Assembly: GCA_030601885.1 (NCBI GenBank)
Contig: JAUWAU010000001.1
Location: 351,800-415,799, forward strand
Source of the DNA: Armatimonadota bacterium
GTDB lineage: Bacteria; Armatimonadota; Zipacnadia; JAUWAU01
DNA length: 64,000 nucleotides
Direction of reading: 5' to 3'
The position numbers were made by a program, and so were the translations under genes. A model generated the notes under the pieces. It searched no databases and was not told the origin of the DNA. It was given only the letters and a program-made list of their open reading frames with translations. Of this stretch, positions 1 to 8,247 are shown piece after piece (positions within the stretch are counted from its first letter, which is position 1; every line of letters begins with the position of its first letter).

Positions 1-300
1 CTCCTCCGCCGCATCGGCGGCCTGCGGCGCGACTTCCGCTATGGGCAGGTGTGCCTGTGCTGCGGGTATTGCCAGCCGTGTCCCGAGGGCGTGCTCGTCC
101 CCGAGATACTCCGCGCTGCGGACATGTACCAGCGGTATCCGAAGCGGGTCAAGTACATGGGCGTGGAGGCATATCAGGCCATCGAAGTCGGCCCCGAGCA
201 CTGCGAGCAGTGCGGCGAGTGCGAGGAGCAATGCCCGGCCGGGCTCCCGGTTCGGGAGAAGCTGAAGGAGGTCGCGGCCCTCTTCGCCAAGGCCGATTGA
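1..300 (+). CDS. Aldo/keto reductase C-terminal ferredoxin-like domain (partial, 5' end outside window)
   Basis: The frame is open from the first base to a stop at 298-300, so only the last 99 residues are visible. They contain two cysteine clusters, a CLCCGYCQPCP block near residue 18 and a CEQCGECEEQCP block (Cx2Cx2Cx3C) near residue 67. These fit two 4Fe-4S clusters of the kind found at the C-terminus of a subfamily of bacterial aldo/keto reductases. The spacing between the clusters and the closing helix match that family better than a free-standing ferredoxin. The TIM-barrel oxidoreductase part must lie upstream of the window, so the substrate cannot be judged. The next gene is on the opposite strand and converges with this one. 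Confidence 0.75.
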   Translation, partial: LLRRIGGLRRDFRYGQVCLCCGYCQPCPEGVLVPEILRAADMYQRYPKRVKYMGVEAYQAIEVGPEHCEQCGECEEQCPAGLPVREKLKEVAALFAKAD

Positions 301-340
301 GGGAGGGGAGTTCTGCGGCGGCGCGCACCTCGAGCCTCAG

Positions 341-1021
341 TCAGTCCACGAACCGATACTTGAGCAGACACCACGCGGCGGCGAAGCCGTCGGACCAGCG
401 CAGCTTCTTGCCCTCGGCCACCGTGCGGGGGCTGTAGTGGATTGGCACCTCAACGACGCGGGCTCCGCGCTTGGCCAGCTTCGCCGCCATCTCGTAATCG
501 AGGTCAAAGCTCGAGCACCGCAGCTTGAGGCCCTTGAGAAGGGGCGTCCGCACGAGCTTGTAGCAACTGGCCACATCGGTGAGCTGCGAGCCGTACAGGA
601 GCCTGAACAAGTCGTTCAGGCGGTTGCGACCGAAGGAGTGGATCGCGGGTCCGGTGGCTGCGTCCGTCCCGCCAAATCGAGTGCCGATTACGGCGTCGGC
701 TGCCTCCGCATGAGCGGCCGCCAGCAGCTTGTGATAGTCCTGGGGGTCGTACTCGAGGTCGGCGTCCTGCACGATGGTGAAATCGCCGCGTGCCCGCTCG
801 ATCCCGGCACGCACCGACGTGCCCTTGAGCATGTTGCGCGGCTGCAACACGACCTCGACGTTCTCCGCCTGAAGCTCCTGCAGGACCTCGCGCGTCCCAT
901 CCGTCGAGCAGTTGTCTACGATGATGATTTCCTTGTCGATCTCAACTGCCTGAACGCGGCGCAGGATCTCGAGGATCGTGTCCTTCTCGTTGTAGACCGG
1001 CATTATCACCGAGAGCGTCAT
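341..1021 (-). CDS. Family 2 glycosyltransferase (polyprenyl-phosphate sugar transferase type)
   Basis: This 226-residue protein begins MTLSVIMPVYNEKDT, the classic GT2 nucleotide-sugar-binding start. It has the NCSTDGTRE loop near residue 38 and a DADLEYDPQDY metal/donor motif near residue 86. It is short and has no obvious membrane segments at the C-terminus, which resembles the cytosolic catalytic domain of dolichol/undecaprenyl-phosphate mannosyl- or glucosyltransferases (Dpm1/ArnC type). It probably loads a sugar onto a lipid carrier at the cytoplasmic face. It lies last in a minus-strand run after the EamA-like membrane protein and cysC. A lipid-linked sugar plus a small membrane partner is a common pairing in envelope glycan decoration. 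The donor sugar and acceptor are not determinable from the sequence. Confidence 0.88.
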   Translation of the reverse strand: MTLSVIMPVYNEKDTILEILRRVQAVEIDKEIIIVDNCSTDGTREVLQELQAENVEVVLQPRNMLKGTSVRAGIERARGDFTIVQDADLEYDPQDYHKLLAAAHAEAADAVIGTRFGGTDAATGPAIHSFGRNRLNDLFRLLYGSQLTDVASCYKLVRTPLLKGLKLRCSSFDLDYEMAAKLAKRGARVVEVPIHYSPRTVAEGKKLRWSDGFAAAWCLLKYRFVD

Positions 1022-1066
1022 ACAGTTGCGCCTCAGGGGGCTAGTCGCGGCGCGCCCGAGCGGACA

Positions 1067-1540
1067 TTAGCCGTGCCGGGTGCTCAGGAGAGCGCCGCTG
1101 GTGTCAGTGTCTGTAGAGGGTCCCGAGGTGGACGTAGGATACGAGAAGACGACGAGCACGAGGCCCAGGCATACCACGGCCAGGCCGGCGATGCGCAGCG
1201 CGGGCAAGCTCTCTTTGAGCAACGCCGACGATAGCAGCATGAGAAGGACGACCTGGGCAAAGGCCACCAGGGGATAGGCGTAACTGAGGTCGAGGCGGCT
1301 CAGCACAACGAGCCACAACATGGCGCTGATAACGAAACACGCCAGGCCGGCGAGCACCCGAACGCCGAGCAACGCACTCAGCAACTGACCGATCCCACTG
1401 ACCTTTTCGGCGCTCATGCCCCATTTCATCAGCATCTGGCCGGTCATCGCCAAGCTCATAGAGACGGCCAGCATCAGTAGCGCACCGACATCGACAGAGC
1501 CTTTCATGCGTGCAATCGTCCCTTTGTCTGCTGTGCTCAC
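1067..1540 (-). CDS. EamA/SMR-like small membrane transporter or flippase subunit
   Basis: This protein of about 157 residues has four strongly hydrophobic helices and almost no soluble sequence, apart from basic residues at the N-terminus and a polar tail rich in Ser and Thr. The pattern and the GQMLMKWGM segment in the first helix fit the drug/metabolite transporter superfamily at half size (EamA, SMR, or ArnE-like flippase subunits). A GTG start at 1540 lies 6 bases from the cysC stop and suggests translational coupling. An ATG at 1507 (MKGSVDVG) is an alternative. Its place between cysC and a lipid-sugar-type GT2 suggests it moves a lipid-linked sugar or helps export a glycan intermediate, but that is inference from context. 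Confidence 0.72.
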   Translation of the reverse strand: MSTADKGTIARMKGSVDVGALLMLAVSMSLAMTGQMLMKWGMSAEKVSGIGQLLSALLGVRVLAGLACFVISAMLWLVVLSRLDLSYAYPLVAFAQVVLLMLLSSALLKESLPALRIAGLAVVCLGLVLVVFSYPTSTSGPSTDTDTSGALLSTRHG

Positions 1541-1546
1541 CGCGGC

Positions 1547-2110
1547 TCACCGCGCGGCCGTCTCCGGCTTGGCGCCGACCTCGGCCGGGATGAGGCCCGA
1601 CTCGCGGAGGTAATTCATCACCGTTGCACTGCTCTCCTCGGCGGTCTCTTTGTCCGTTTCGAGGATGATCTCCGGCTCAGTCGGCTCCTCGTACGGCAGG
1701 TGCATACCGGCGATATCGTTCACTTCGCCGCGCGCGGCTCGTGCGTACAGCCCCTTGGGATCGCGGCGCTGGCACACCTCGAGCGGACACTTCACCCACA
1801 CCTCGACGAAGTTGTCCACCATGGCGCGCGCCCGCTCCCGGAACAGGCGCAGGTTGGACACGGCGGCAACGATGACGCATACGCCGTTGCGGCTCAACAG
1901 GTGGCCGAAGAAGGCCAGCCGTTTCGTGTTCTCGTCTCGCGCCTCCGGCGTGTAGCCCAGGTTCGGACTGATGTTGGCCCGAATTTCGTCAGAATCCAGA
2001 TTCTCCACCCGCAGCCCCATGTCACGAAGTTCGCGCTCAACGCGTCCGGCCACGGTGGTCTTGCCGGCTGCCGGAATTCCGGTAACCCAAATAAGAAAGC
2101 CTTCGCGCAT
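1547..2110 (-). CDS. cysC: Adenylyl-sulfate (APS) kinase
   Basis: The 187-residue protein carries a P-loop GIPAAGKTT at residues 11-19. It also has the APS-kinase motifs NLDSDEIRANIS, DENTKRLAFFG and RRDPKGLYARAARGEV. APS kinase phosphorylates adenosine 5'-phosphosulfate to PAPS, the sulfate donor for sulfotransferases or for assimilatory reduction. The length matches the stand-alone enzyme. With ATP sulfurylase (sat) 1.6 kb upstream on the same strand, the locus encodes both steps from sulfate to PAPS. No PAPS reductase or sulfite reductase gene is nearby, while sugar-processing genes are. I therefore infer use in sulfation rather than cysteine synthesis. The start at 2110 has an AAAGGAAC ribosome site about 10 bases upstream. 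Confidence 0.93.
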   Translation of the reverse strand: MREGFLIWVTGIPAAGKTTVAGRVERELRDMGLRVENLDSDEIRANISPNLGYTPEARDENTKRLAFFGHLLSRNGVCVIVAAVSNLRLFRERARAMVDNFVEVWVKCPLEVCQRRDPKGLYARAARGEVNDIAGMHLPYEEPTEPEIILETDKETAEESSATVMNYLRESGLIPAEVGAKPETAAR

Positions 2111-2169
2111 AATAACAAGTTCCTTTCGGTGGAGCGCGCCTTCGGGCGGTGCCCGAAGCGAGGAGTTGG

Positions 2170-3564
2170 CTACCCTATGGCCTTGCCTTCCATATCGCCG
2201 GGGATAGGCAGGCCGAGTAAGCGCAGTATAGTGGGCGCGCCATCGAGGATGTCCACATCGTGCAGCCGTTTGCCGCCCCGAATTCCGCCGCCAGTTATGA
2301 TGAAGATGCCCTTCTCTGCATGCATCGCGTCGTCGGGCCCGATCTCCGTCTCGAACGAGTGGATCGAGCCGGTGCCCACCGTTTGCGAGGAGCGCCAGTA
2401 CAGGTCATCGAAGTACACCAACAGATCCGGTGCCTCCGACACGTGGGGGCCGGTGTAGACGTCCTGGGGCTTATGAACCTTTGTGTTCATAACGCGCCCG
2501 GTCTGGTCCTGTATCCCCTTGATCGCCTGTGCGAGCCTGTCGCGCTCCTGCTCGTAGTCAGCCGGATCGATGCATCCCTGCTCCTCGCGTCCACGGACAT
2601 TCATGAAAACTCTGGCGTAGTAGCCGCCAGAGCCCCACGCCTTGGTGCTCAACCAGTCGATCGGCGCCTCCCGTATGTCGCAGGGCTCCGTAAGCGGCTC
2701 CGAGAGCCGCATGAAGCCCTCCTGGATCATCCAGTCGTTGATGTTGAGGCTGCCGTCCATGCGCTTGGCACCGTGGTCCGATACCACGATTATCGCCGTG
2801 CCCCGCGGCAGCAGCCCCAGCAGATCGCCGATCTCTTTGTCCAGGTACTTGTAGTAGTCGAGAATGGCGGTCTCGTACTTGTTGCCCGGCTCGTATTTCA
2901 TGTGCTCGGGGTCGCAGAACTTCCAGAAGCCGTGGTGGATTCTGTCCGGGCCCATCTCCACCAGGAAGAACAGGTCCCATGGCTTCGTCCGGACGAAGTG
3001 TCGGGCAAGAGCGAATCGCTTGGCCGTCATGTCGTAGATCTGCTTCAGCAGCCCGTCCTTGTCCTCGGTGCGGAAGCCCTCCACGTCGATCATGTACTCG
3101 CCCACGACGTCGGCGATCTCTTGCTTGAGCGCTGGCGGGTACGTGTATTGGCTATCGATGCCGGGCGTGAGGAAGCTGGTCACCATCAGGCCCTTCAGCG
3201 GCGTGGCCGGATACGTCTGAGGGACGCCAAGTATGATGCAGTCTTTCCCCTCCCGCGAGGCAATGTCCCAGACCCGTGGCTCCTTCACGGCGTCGCCGGT
3301 CGCGATCCAGATGTCGTGATACGAGTGCCCCTTGCGGTTGCGGAAGCCAAAGAAGCCCAGTTGACCCGGGTTCTTGCTGGTGCAGAAGCACGCCCATGCC
3401 GGGACGGTGATGGGGGGAATGGACGATTGAATCTCCCCGTAGCCGCCCTGCTCCATGAGACGCTTGAGATTGGGTAGCTCGTCCCCCCACCGGTTGAAGA
3501 CGAGCTCGGGCTCAGCGCAGTCGAGCCCGAGCACCATGACCCTCTTTCGTCGGCGCAGCAGCAT
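2170..3564 (-). CDS. Alkaline phosphatase superfamily hydrolase (type I phosphodiesterase/nucleotide pyrophosphatase-like)
   Basis: This is a protein of about 464 residues. It opens with MVLGLDCAEPEL, where the Asp is a metal ligand, and then has TVPAWACF with the likely catalytic Thr. Further on are VVSDHGAKRM (Asp-His metal ligands) and a C-terminal HAEKGIFIITGG (His ligand). This order is that of the alkaline phosphatase superfamily branch that includes type I phosphodiesterases. I chose the ATG at 3564 because GGAGGACC lies about 9 bases before it; a GTG at 3579 is possible. There is no signal peptide, so it is probably cytoplasmic. It sits between sat and cysC on the same strand. A role in PAP/PAPS or phospho-sugar turnover is possible but not proven, because substrate class cannot be read from these motifs. 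Confidence 0.8.
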   Translation of the reverse strand: MLLRRRKRVMVLGLDCAEPELVFNRWGDELPNLKRLMEQGGYGEIQSSIPPITVPAWACFCTSKNPGQLGFFGFRNRKGHSYHDIWIATGDAVKEPRVWDIASREGKDCIILGVPQTYPATPLKGLMVTSFLTPGIDSQYTYPPALKQEIADVVGEYMIDVEGFRTEDKDGLLKQIYDMTAKRFALARHFVRTKPWDLFFLVEMGPDRIHHGFWKFCDPEHMKYEPGNKYETAILDYYKYLDKEIGDLLGLLPRGTAIIVVSDHGAKRMDGSLNINDWMIQEGFMRLSEPLTEPCDIREAPIDWLSTKAWGSGGYYARVFMNVRGREEQGCIDPADYEQERDRLAQAIKGIQDQTGRVMNTKVHKPQDVYTGPHVSEAPDLLVYFDDLYWRSSQTVGTGSIHSFETEIGPDDAMHAEKGIFIITGGGIRGGKRLHDVDILDGAPTILRLLGLPIPGDMEGKAIG

Positions 3565-3605
3565 AGCTCGGTCCTCCACACGTGCCGCCTGTCCGAAAGA
3601 CGACT

Positions 3606-3705
3606 CACTATCATGCTGAGCGCTGAGGACCGCGTGTGGTCCTCAGCGAAGCATCTCGCGTCAGGCCGTGCCGAGATTCTTCACTGCGTTCAGAATGACA
3701 TTGTC
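3606..3705. repeat. Dispersed palindromic intergenic repeat
   Basis: The gap between sat and the phosphatase-family gene holds a perfect 9-bp hairpin (3623-3631 pairing with 3638-3646, loop GCGTGT). It is flanked by TCATGCTGAGCG on one side and GCGAAGCATCTCG on the other. A GAGATTCTTC...CAGAATGACA element follows at about 3671-3700. The same GAGATTCTTC...CAGAATGACA element recurs at 45634-45670. Such small imperfect palindromes scattered between genes are typical non-autonomous or REP-like repeats. It could also shape the sat to phosphatase-family mRNA. Confidence 0.65.
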
Positions 3706-3733
3706 CTCAGTGTTTGGGTTTTCGAACAGGCTC

Positions 3734-4903
3734 TTATGCGACGAACGGATCGCCCGCGTCCATGAGCACCTGGAAGACTTCCGGTCGCATGATCTGTTTT
3801 GGCGGCTGACGGCCGTCCCGCAGCATTGCCCGGATCTCGGTGCCGCTGAAGGCGATGTGATCGGCTGATGTGTGTGGGCAGGTGCGCTCGCTGGCGATCC
3901 GTTCGCAGATCGTGCAATAGAAGAAATCCCCGCGAATCGTAATCGGCTGTATCTCCAGGTCGGGGAATTGCTCGAAGATTTCGATGGCGGCCTCCTCGGC
4001 GTAGAAGTTGCCTACGCCGGCATGGTCTCGCCCGATGATGATATGGGTGCAGCCGAAGTTCTTCCGCACGATGGCGTGGAAGATGGCTTCTTTTGGCCCG
4101 GCGTACCGCATCGGCGTGTCCAGCACACTGAGCACCACCCGGTCCGGCGGGAAGTAGTGCTCCAGCATGACTTGGTAGGCCTTCAGGATCACGCTGTCGC
4201 GGAAGTCTCCCGACTTCTTGCGTCCCACGATCGGATGGATGAGCAGGCCGTCCACGAGTCCCAGCACCGTTTTCTGCAGGTCCTCGTGCCCGACGTGTGG
4301 GACGTTGCGCGTCTGAAAGGCGACCGTGCTGCGCCATCCACGCTCGTCAAAGAGAGCGCGCGTATCAGCCGGGGCGAGGTCGCACCCCTCATAGCGAGAG
4401 TTCCGGCACAGCGCCATGTCCACCGGGCCAGCCAATAGACGATCGTTTCTGGCGTGCATCCTCGCCACCCCCGGATGCGCCTCGTCGTCAGTGCCGAAGA
4501 CTGCTCGCGCCAGTTCCTCCTTGCCGTAGCCGTATATGCGCTCCAGGTGCAGAATGCCCACGAAACCGTCCTCGGATCTATCGCCCTCCTCCGCCTCGTA
4601 CAGGGCCACATCGTGACCCTCAGACAGGCCGTCGGCCGTGGGCTCGTCCACGTCCAGCAGGATGGGCATCGTGAAGGCGGTGCCGTCCGCGAGCCGACCC
4701 GATTCCATGATGCTCTGAAGGTCCGCGTTGCCCACCGGGCCCTCGAGAGGGCTGAAAACGCCGGTGGCAATGTTGCGCAGCTCCTGCGCTGCTTCCGGAT
4801 CCAGGAACAACGCCGGCAGGGCTGCAGCCTCCCTGCGTGCCTTTTCCGCCTCAGGAGGCGCGTACACTCGATTGACAAGCTTGCCACCATGGGGAGAGAT
4901 CAT
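3734..4903 (-). CDS. sat: Sulfate adenylyltransferase (ATP sulfurylase)
   Basis: The 389-residue protein starts MISPHGGKLVNR, as ATP sulfurylases do. It carries the catalytic QTRNVPHVGH motif at residues 197-206 and GRDHAGVGNFY about 90 residues later, both hallmarks of the single-chain (Sat/MET3-type) enzyme rather than CysD/CysN. It makes adenosine 5'-phosphosulfate and pyrophosphate from ATP and sulfate in the cytoplasm. The length fits the bacterial homo-oligomeric form with no fused APS kinase; that activity is supplied by the separate cysC gene downstream. No APS reductase (aprAB) is in the window, so a dissimilatory role is unlikely from context. A sigma-70-like promoter lies about 50 bases upstream. 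Confidence 0.95.
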   Translation of the reverse strand: MISPHGGKLVNRVYAPPEAEKARREAAALPALFLDPEAAQELRNIATGVFSPLEGPVGNADLQSIMESGRLADGTAFTMPILLDVDEPTADGLSEGHDVALYEAEEGDRSEDGFVGILHLERIYGYGKEELARAVFGTDDEAHPGVARMHARNDRLLAGPVDMALCRNSRYEGCDLAPADTRALFDERGWRSTVAFQTRNVPHVGHEDLQKTVLGLVDGLLIHPIVGRKKSGDFRDSVILKAYQVMLEHYFPPDRVVLSVLDTPMRYAGPKEAIFHAIVRKNFGCTHIIIGRDHAGVGNFYAEEAAIEIFEQFPDLEIQPITIRGDFFYCTICERIASERTCPHTSADHIAFSGTEIRAMLRDGRQPPKQIMRPEVFQVLMDAGDPFVA

Positions 4904-5258
4904 GTGATACCGTCTGGCCTTTCAGTCAGGTAGCAGAGATCGGGGCCGGAGCATTCTCCACTTTCGCGTTGCCTCTGTCAAGGATTTGTTGGCTCGCCTG
5001 CCACGATGTTTCCCATGGTAGGGACACCGCATGAACTCAGGAGGTACCCGGGTGCCAAGTGGGGCGCGGGCGGGCCGCTGCGATGGTGTGGCACAACTGC
5101 GGCGGGGGTTAAGCGTGACCGGCAGCCGGGGTGGTGACGGTGGTGCACACCTGCCTGATGTAAGCTACCACGATGGAGAGCATGGACGATCTCGGTATTG
5201 CGGAGCCGCGACACCACGTCACCATGCCCACGGGATCAAGCACCGGGGTCGGGTACCG
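4904..5258. other. Intergenic region upstream of sat
   Basis: This 355-base gap separates the sat start from the stop of the nucleotidyltransferase/kinase fusion gene. Apart from the putative sat promoter I see no coding signal. No tRNA, strong hairpin or repeat is evident. Confidence 0.5.
4953..4981 (-). promoter_or_regulatory. Putative sigma-70-type promoter of sat
   Basis: Read on the minus strand, there is a TTGACA at 4981-4976, a 17-base spacer and a GAGAAT at 4958-4953. The sat start codon is 50 bases further on. The -35 is a perfect match and the spacing is ideal; the -10 is two bases from consensus (TATAAT). Confidence 0.5.
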
Positions 5259-7949
5259 CTAAAGCTCTACCAGCCCGGCCCCCTCGACCGCGTGCACCAC
5301 CTCAGCCTCCAGCTCGAGCGCGGCAAGCTCACTCATCACCGCGTCACGCTCCCGGTTCTCGACGAGGATCATCACATGGCCGGCAAGGCCGGCACCGGCC
5401 ATTTGTGCGCCCTTTACGCCCGGGAGAGCTTTCGCCAGGTCTACGACGCGGTCGATCTGCGGCGTGCTGGCCCCGTATCTTCCCGGCTGGCGCCAGAGTT
5501 GGGCGCGAGCGACTCGAGCCGGGTCCTCACTGCGCAGATCGGCCACCAGGCCCTTCAGATAGCTGTTGCTCACGCGGCCGTTACAGCGCTTGGCGCGCAT
5601 TCGCTCGTCGTGTGCGGCAAGGCGATCGCCGTCGTGCGAGAGCAGCCATAGCTCACCCAGCGCAGCGGCGTTGCCCTGTCGGAGATAGTTCATGCATCTC
5701 GCACTCCGTTCGCACTCCGCCAGCCCGTACAACACGGGTCCGCGTACCTCGTAGGCAGGCATGTCCGGAGGCATTGATGCCAGCAAGTCTTTAAGCTTCA
5801 CGTTGTGCTCTGGCCAGAAGGGGCCGTATTTGTCGAGCAACTCCGCGGGCGTGATGCGCACCGGAAGGCGCATCAGCATGTGGTACAGCTCCCCCAAGCT
5901 GATCCCGAGATTGGCGCAGTTGATGTCGCGAAGGTGGTGAATGGACCGGGCGAACGCAGGGAAAAGCTGCTTCAGCACGATCTCGCCCGTAACGTACCCG
6001 AGAATGCGACGGCCAAAGATGGGCCGCTCATCAGCAGGCGTGCGAGCCGCAGCCGCGGTATCCCGACACAGCACAATCGAGTGGTCGGGGAAGAACGGGG
6101 CCGAGTCTTTGATCTCGAACGGGAAGGCGCCGACTTTGTGCACGGTGCCTCGCTTAGCGAACTTGATGGCCTCGTGGTCGGACATGTCCTGTGGGCCGCC
6201 GGTGAACCACTCCCCCTCTCCGCACAGATCCACTAGTGTCTGTGGGCGCACCGTGAGCCCGTTGGCGGCCACGAGGGCCTCGGCTGCCGCGACGATCATC
6301 GCCGACGAGGCGCCCAGCCCGGAGCCGGTGGGGATTATGCTCGAAGCCACAATGTTGAGGCCCCGCAGCTCTGCGCCGCGGAATCGCTCACGCAGCCGCA
6401 GGGCGGCGGCTTTGACATAGTTGCTCCAGTCCCCGTTCGCGGCCATCGCCAGCGTCTTGGGGCTGTTGACGCAAGTGAGCCAGTCGCTCCAGTCCAGACT
6501 GGAGATCTCCTTCTCGATAGAGAAGGTCGAATGGCGGAATGTCTCAGGGTTCGTATTGTGCAAGTGCACTTGATCGTCGTCTCTCAGCGAGGCGACGAGG
6601 ATCACTTCCTGGTGAATAGCTACGGCGTTCGTGTCACCGCCGCGGTGGTCGATGTGCCGTCCCACCAAGTTCAGTCGCCCCGGCGACCGAACGATGAGCA
6701 CTTTGTCCGCGGCGCCGTGGTGCTTCTCATAGCATTGTAAGGCGGCGAGGTACTCTCGCCGTTTCGCCTCGTGCGCCTGGGGCTCATTTCCGTATACGCG
6801 GCTCAAGAAGCCGGTGACCCTTTCGCCCGAGCTTTCGAACACCCGTCGCCATTCTGTCACCGGGCGGAAGTCGGCGCCGTGTTGGCTGGCTCCCCGGTGC
6901 TGTCGCGTGAGCCGTATTCTGTGCTGCACCTGTTTCTCAATGGCCCGCAGTTCCTCCGGCGTGTTGTAGGCAAGGACGTCTCCGGGGCGCCGCACGGAGA
7001 CCGTGACAATGCGATGCACCGCCACGCCATTCTCCGTGCGGACGGACGCCAGATACTTTATGGTGTCGGTGAGGAACTCTTCGCCTTGCGCATTATCCCG
7101 CGCGAGGCTCCGGAGGGACCGGTAGAGAGCATCGGCGCGGAACAAGTACACGGAGAGGTTGGCCTCGGTCGTCATGTGCTCGGCGGCCGAGGCCGGTATT
7201 GTCTTCACCTTGCCATTTTGCCACGTGGTCACTGTTGTGCGTGCGCGCAGCGGCTCAAGGGCACGCAGCAGTTCGCCGCGTCGCACCGTCTCGCCGGCGG
7301 CTGCCAGTTCGTATAGGCCATCACAGGCGATGCGCGCCTTCTTCTCATCGGGGAACCGCGCGCGGATGCGCTCCAGAATGGTGGCCGCCGGTATACTGTC
7401 CTCCCAGCCATGCGCGTCAGTTTCGAGCTCTGCCACGAGCTCTGAGAGTCGGATCTCGCTCGTCTCCACGATGGCCACCGGAGCACCGTCATCGTCACAG
7501 AGCACTCGGCCGGAGGTGGCATAGTCATCCTTGGGGCCGACCATGAAGGCCAGGTCCGCGTCGTTGTCGTGGAAGCAGCGGATGAGCTCCTGTATGGGGC
7601 CTGGTTGCAGCACCTTATCGCCCGCCACCACCAGCACGAGGCCCTGGTAGCCCGCGTTTTCCAGAATCCGTGCCCCGCATTTGGCCGCATGGCCCGTGCC
7701 AAACGGCGCCGGCTGGTGCGCGAAGCTGACGTTCGGCACGCGCCCCCCAACGGTCTCCATGATCTGCTCGGCCATCTGCCCAACTACGACGATGTGATGA
7801 TCGACTCCGCATTCGTGATACGTCTGGAGGGCACGGAGGATCACCGGCACGCTGGCAACCTCGAAGCATACCTTATGGGTGCCCGCCGAGCGCATGCGCC
7901 TGCCCCGGCCGGCAGCGAGGATGATGGAGAAGGTCGTCTCGTCGCGCAT
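5259..7949 (-). CDS. Fusion of GlmU-like sugar nucleotidyltransferase and galactokinase-like GHMP kinase
   Basis: I place the start at the ATG at 7949 (896 residues), where the nucleotidyltransferase fold begins. Upstream in-frame sequence is low-complexity. Residues 8-21 carry the LAAGRGRRM pyrophosphorylase signature, and GEEFLTDTI near 290 matches the GlmU pyrophosphorylase domain. The second half has RSPGRLNLVGRHIDHRGG at about 421-438, the galactokinase-type sugar-binding signature, and PTGSGLGASSA near 540, the GHMP ATP loop. The expected chemistry is sugar to sugar-1-phosphate (C-terminal kinase) and then to NDP-sugar (N-terminal domain), a salvage route in one chain. This resembles Bacteroides FKP in logic, but here the N-terminal domain is GlmU-like and the kinase galactokinase-like. 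The sugar is unknown. The UDP-sugar epimerase gene lies just upstream on the same strand. Confidence 0.85.
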   Translation of the reverse strand: MRDETTFSIILAAGRGRRMRSAGTHKVCFEVASVPVILRALQTYHECGVDHHIVVVGQMAEQIMETVGGRVPNVSFAHQPAPFGTGHAAKCGARILENAGYQGLVLVVAGDKVLQPGPIQELIRCFHDNDADLAFMVGPKDDYATSGRVLCDDDGAPVAIVETSEIRLSELVAELETDAHGWEDSIPAATILERIRARFPDEKKARIACDGLYELAAAGETVRRGELLRALEPLRARTTVTTWQNGKVKTIPASAAEHMTTEANLSVYLFRADALYRSLRSLARDNAQGEEFLTDTIKYLASVRTENGVAVHRIVTVSVRRPGDVLAYNTPEELRAIEKQVQHRIRLTRQHRGASQHGADFRPVTEWRRVFESSGERVTGFLSRVYGNEPQAHEAKRREYLAALQCYEKHHGAADKVLIVRSPGRLNLVGRHIDHRGGDTNAVAIHQEVILVASLRDDDQVHLHNTNPETFRHSTFSIEKEISSLDWSDWLTCVNSPKTLAMAANGDWSNYVKAAALRLRERFRGAELRGLNIVASSIIPTGSGLGASSAMIVAAAEALVAANGLTVRPQTLVDLCGEGEWFTGGPQDMSDHEAIKFAKRGTVHKVGAFPFEIKDSAPFFPDHSIVLCRDTAAAARTPADERPIFGRRILGYVTGEIVLKQLFPAFARSIHHLRDINCANLGISLGELYHMLMRLPVRITPAELLDKYGPFWPEHNVKLKDLLASMPPDMPAYEVRGPVLYGLAECERSARCMNYLRQGNAAALGELWLLSHDGDRLAAHDERMRAKRCNGRVSNSYLKGLVADLRSEDPARVARAQLWRQPGRYGASTPQIDRVVDLAKALPGVKGAQMAGAGLAGHVMILVENRERDAVMSELAALELEAEVVHAVEGAGLVEL

Positions 7950-8247
7950 TACTCGTGATCCCGTAGCACTCAATCCCCGGCGCGCCCGCCCGGCGAGGCA
8001 CCTATTGCTGCAGTCCCGGGCGCTGCTGTTGGCTGCCGGTTCCCCCCGATGGCCGAGTGGGCCCCCTGCCCGAATTCCCCCAGAGCATCCGCCTCGTCGT
8101 GACTCCGTGGGCGTTGCTCGGCCGATACCATGCTTCTCTGGGACATCGCTGAGTTCGCGGCCGAAGAATCGTCCATGATCCGGTGAAAACGTCAGGGGGC
8201 GCTCTGCTCCGGCATCCCCCACGCCGTCGCGGGCGGCGCCGGCGGCA

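Noticed and set aside
2260..3477. Long plus-strand open frame opposite the phosphatase-superfamily gene
   Set aside because: The minus-strand frame has all catalytic motifs. The plus-strand frame has none and is typical antisense shadow.
3734..4903. Dissimilatory sulfate reduction locus
   Set aside because: sat is present but no apr or dsr genes are; cysC points to PAPS formation instead.
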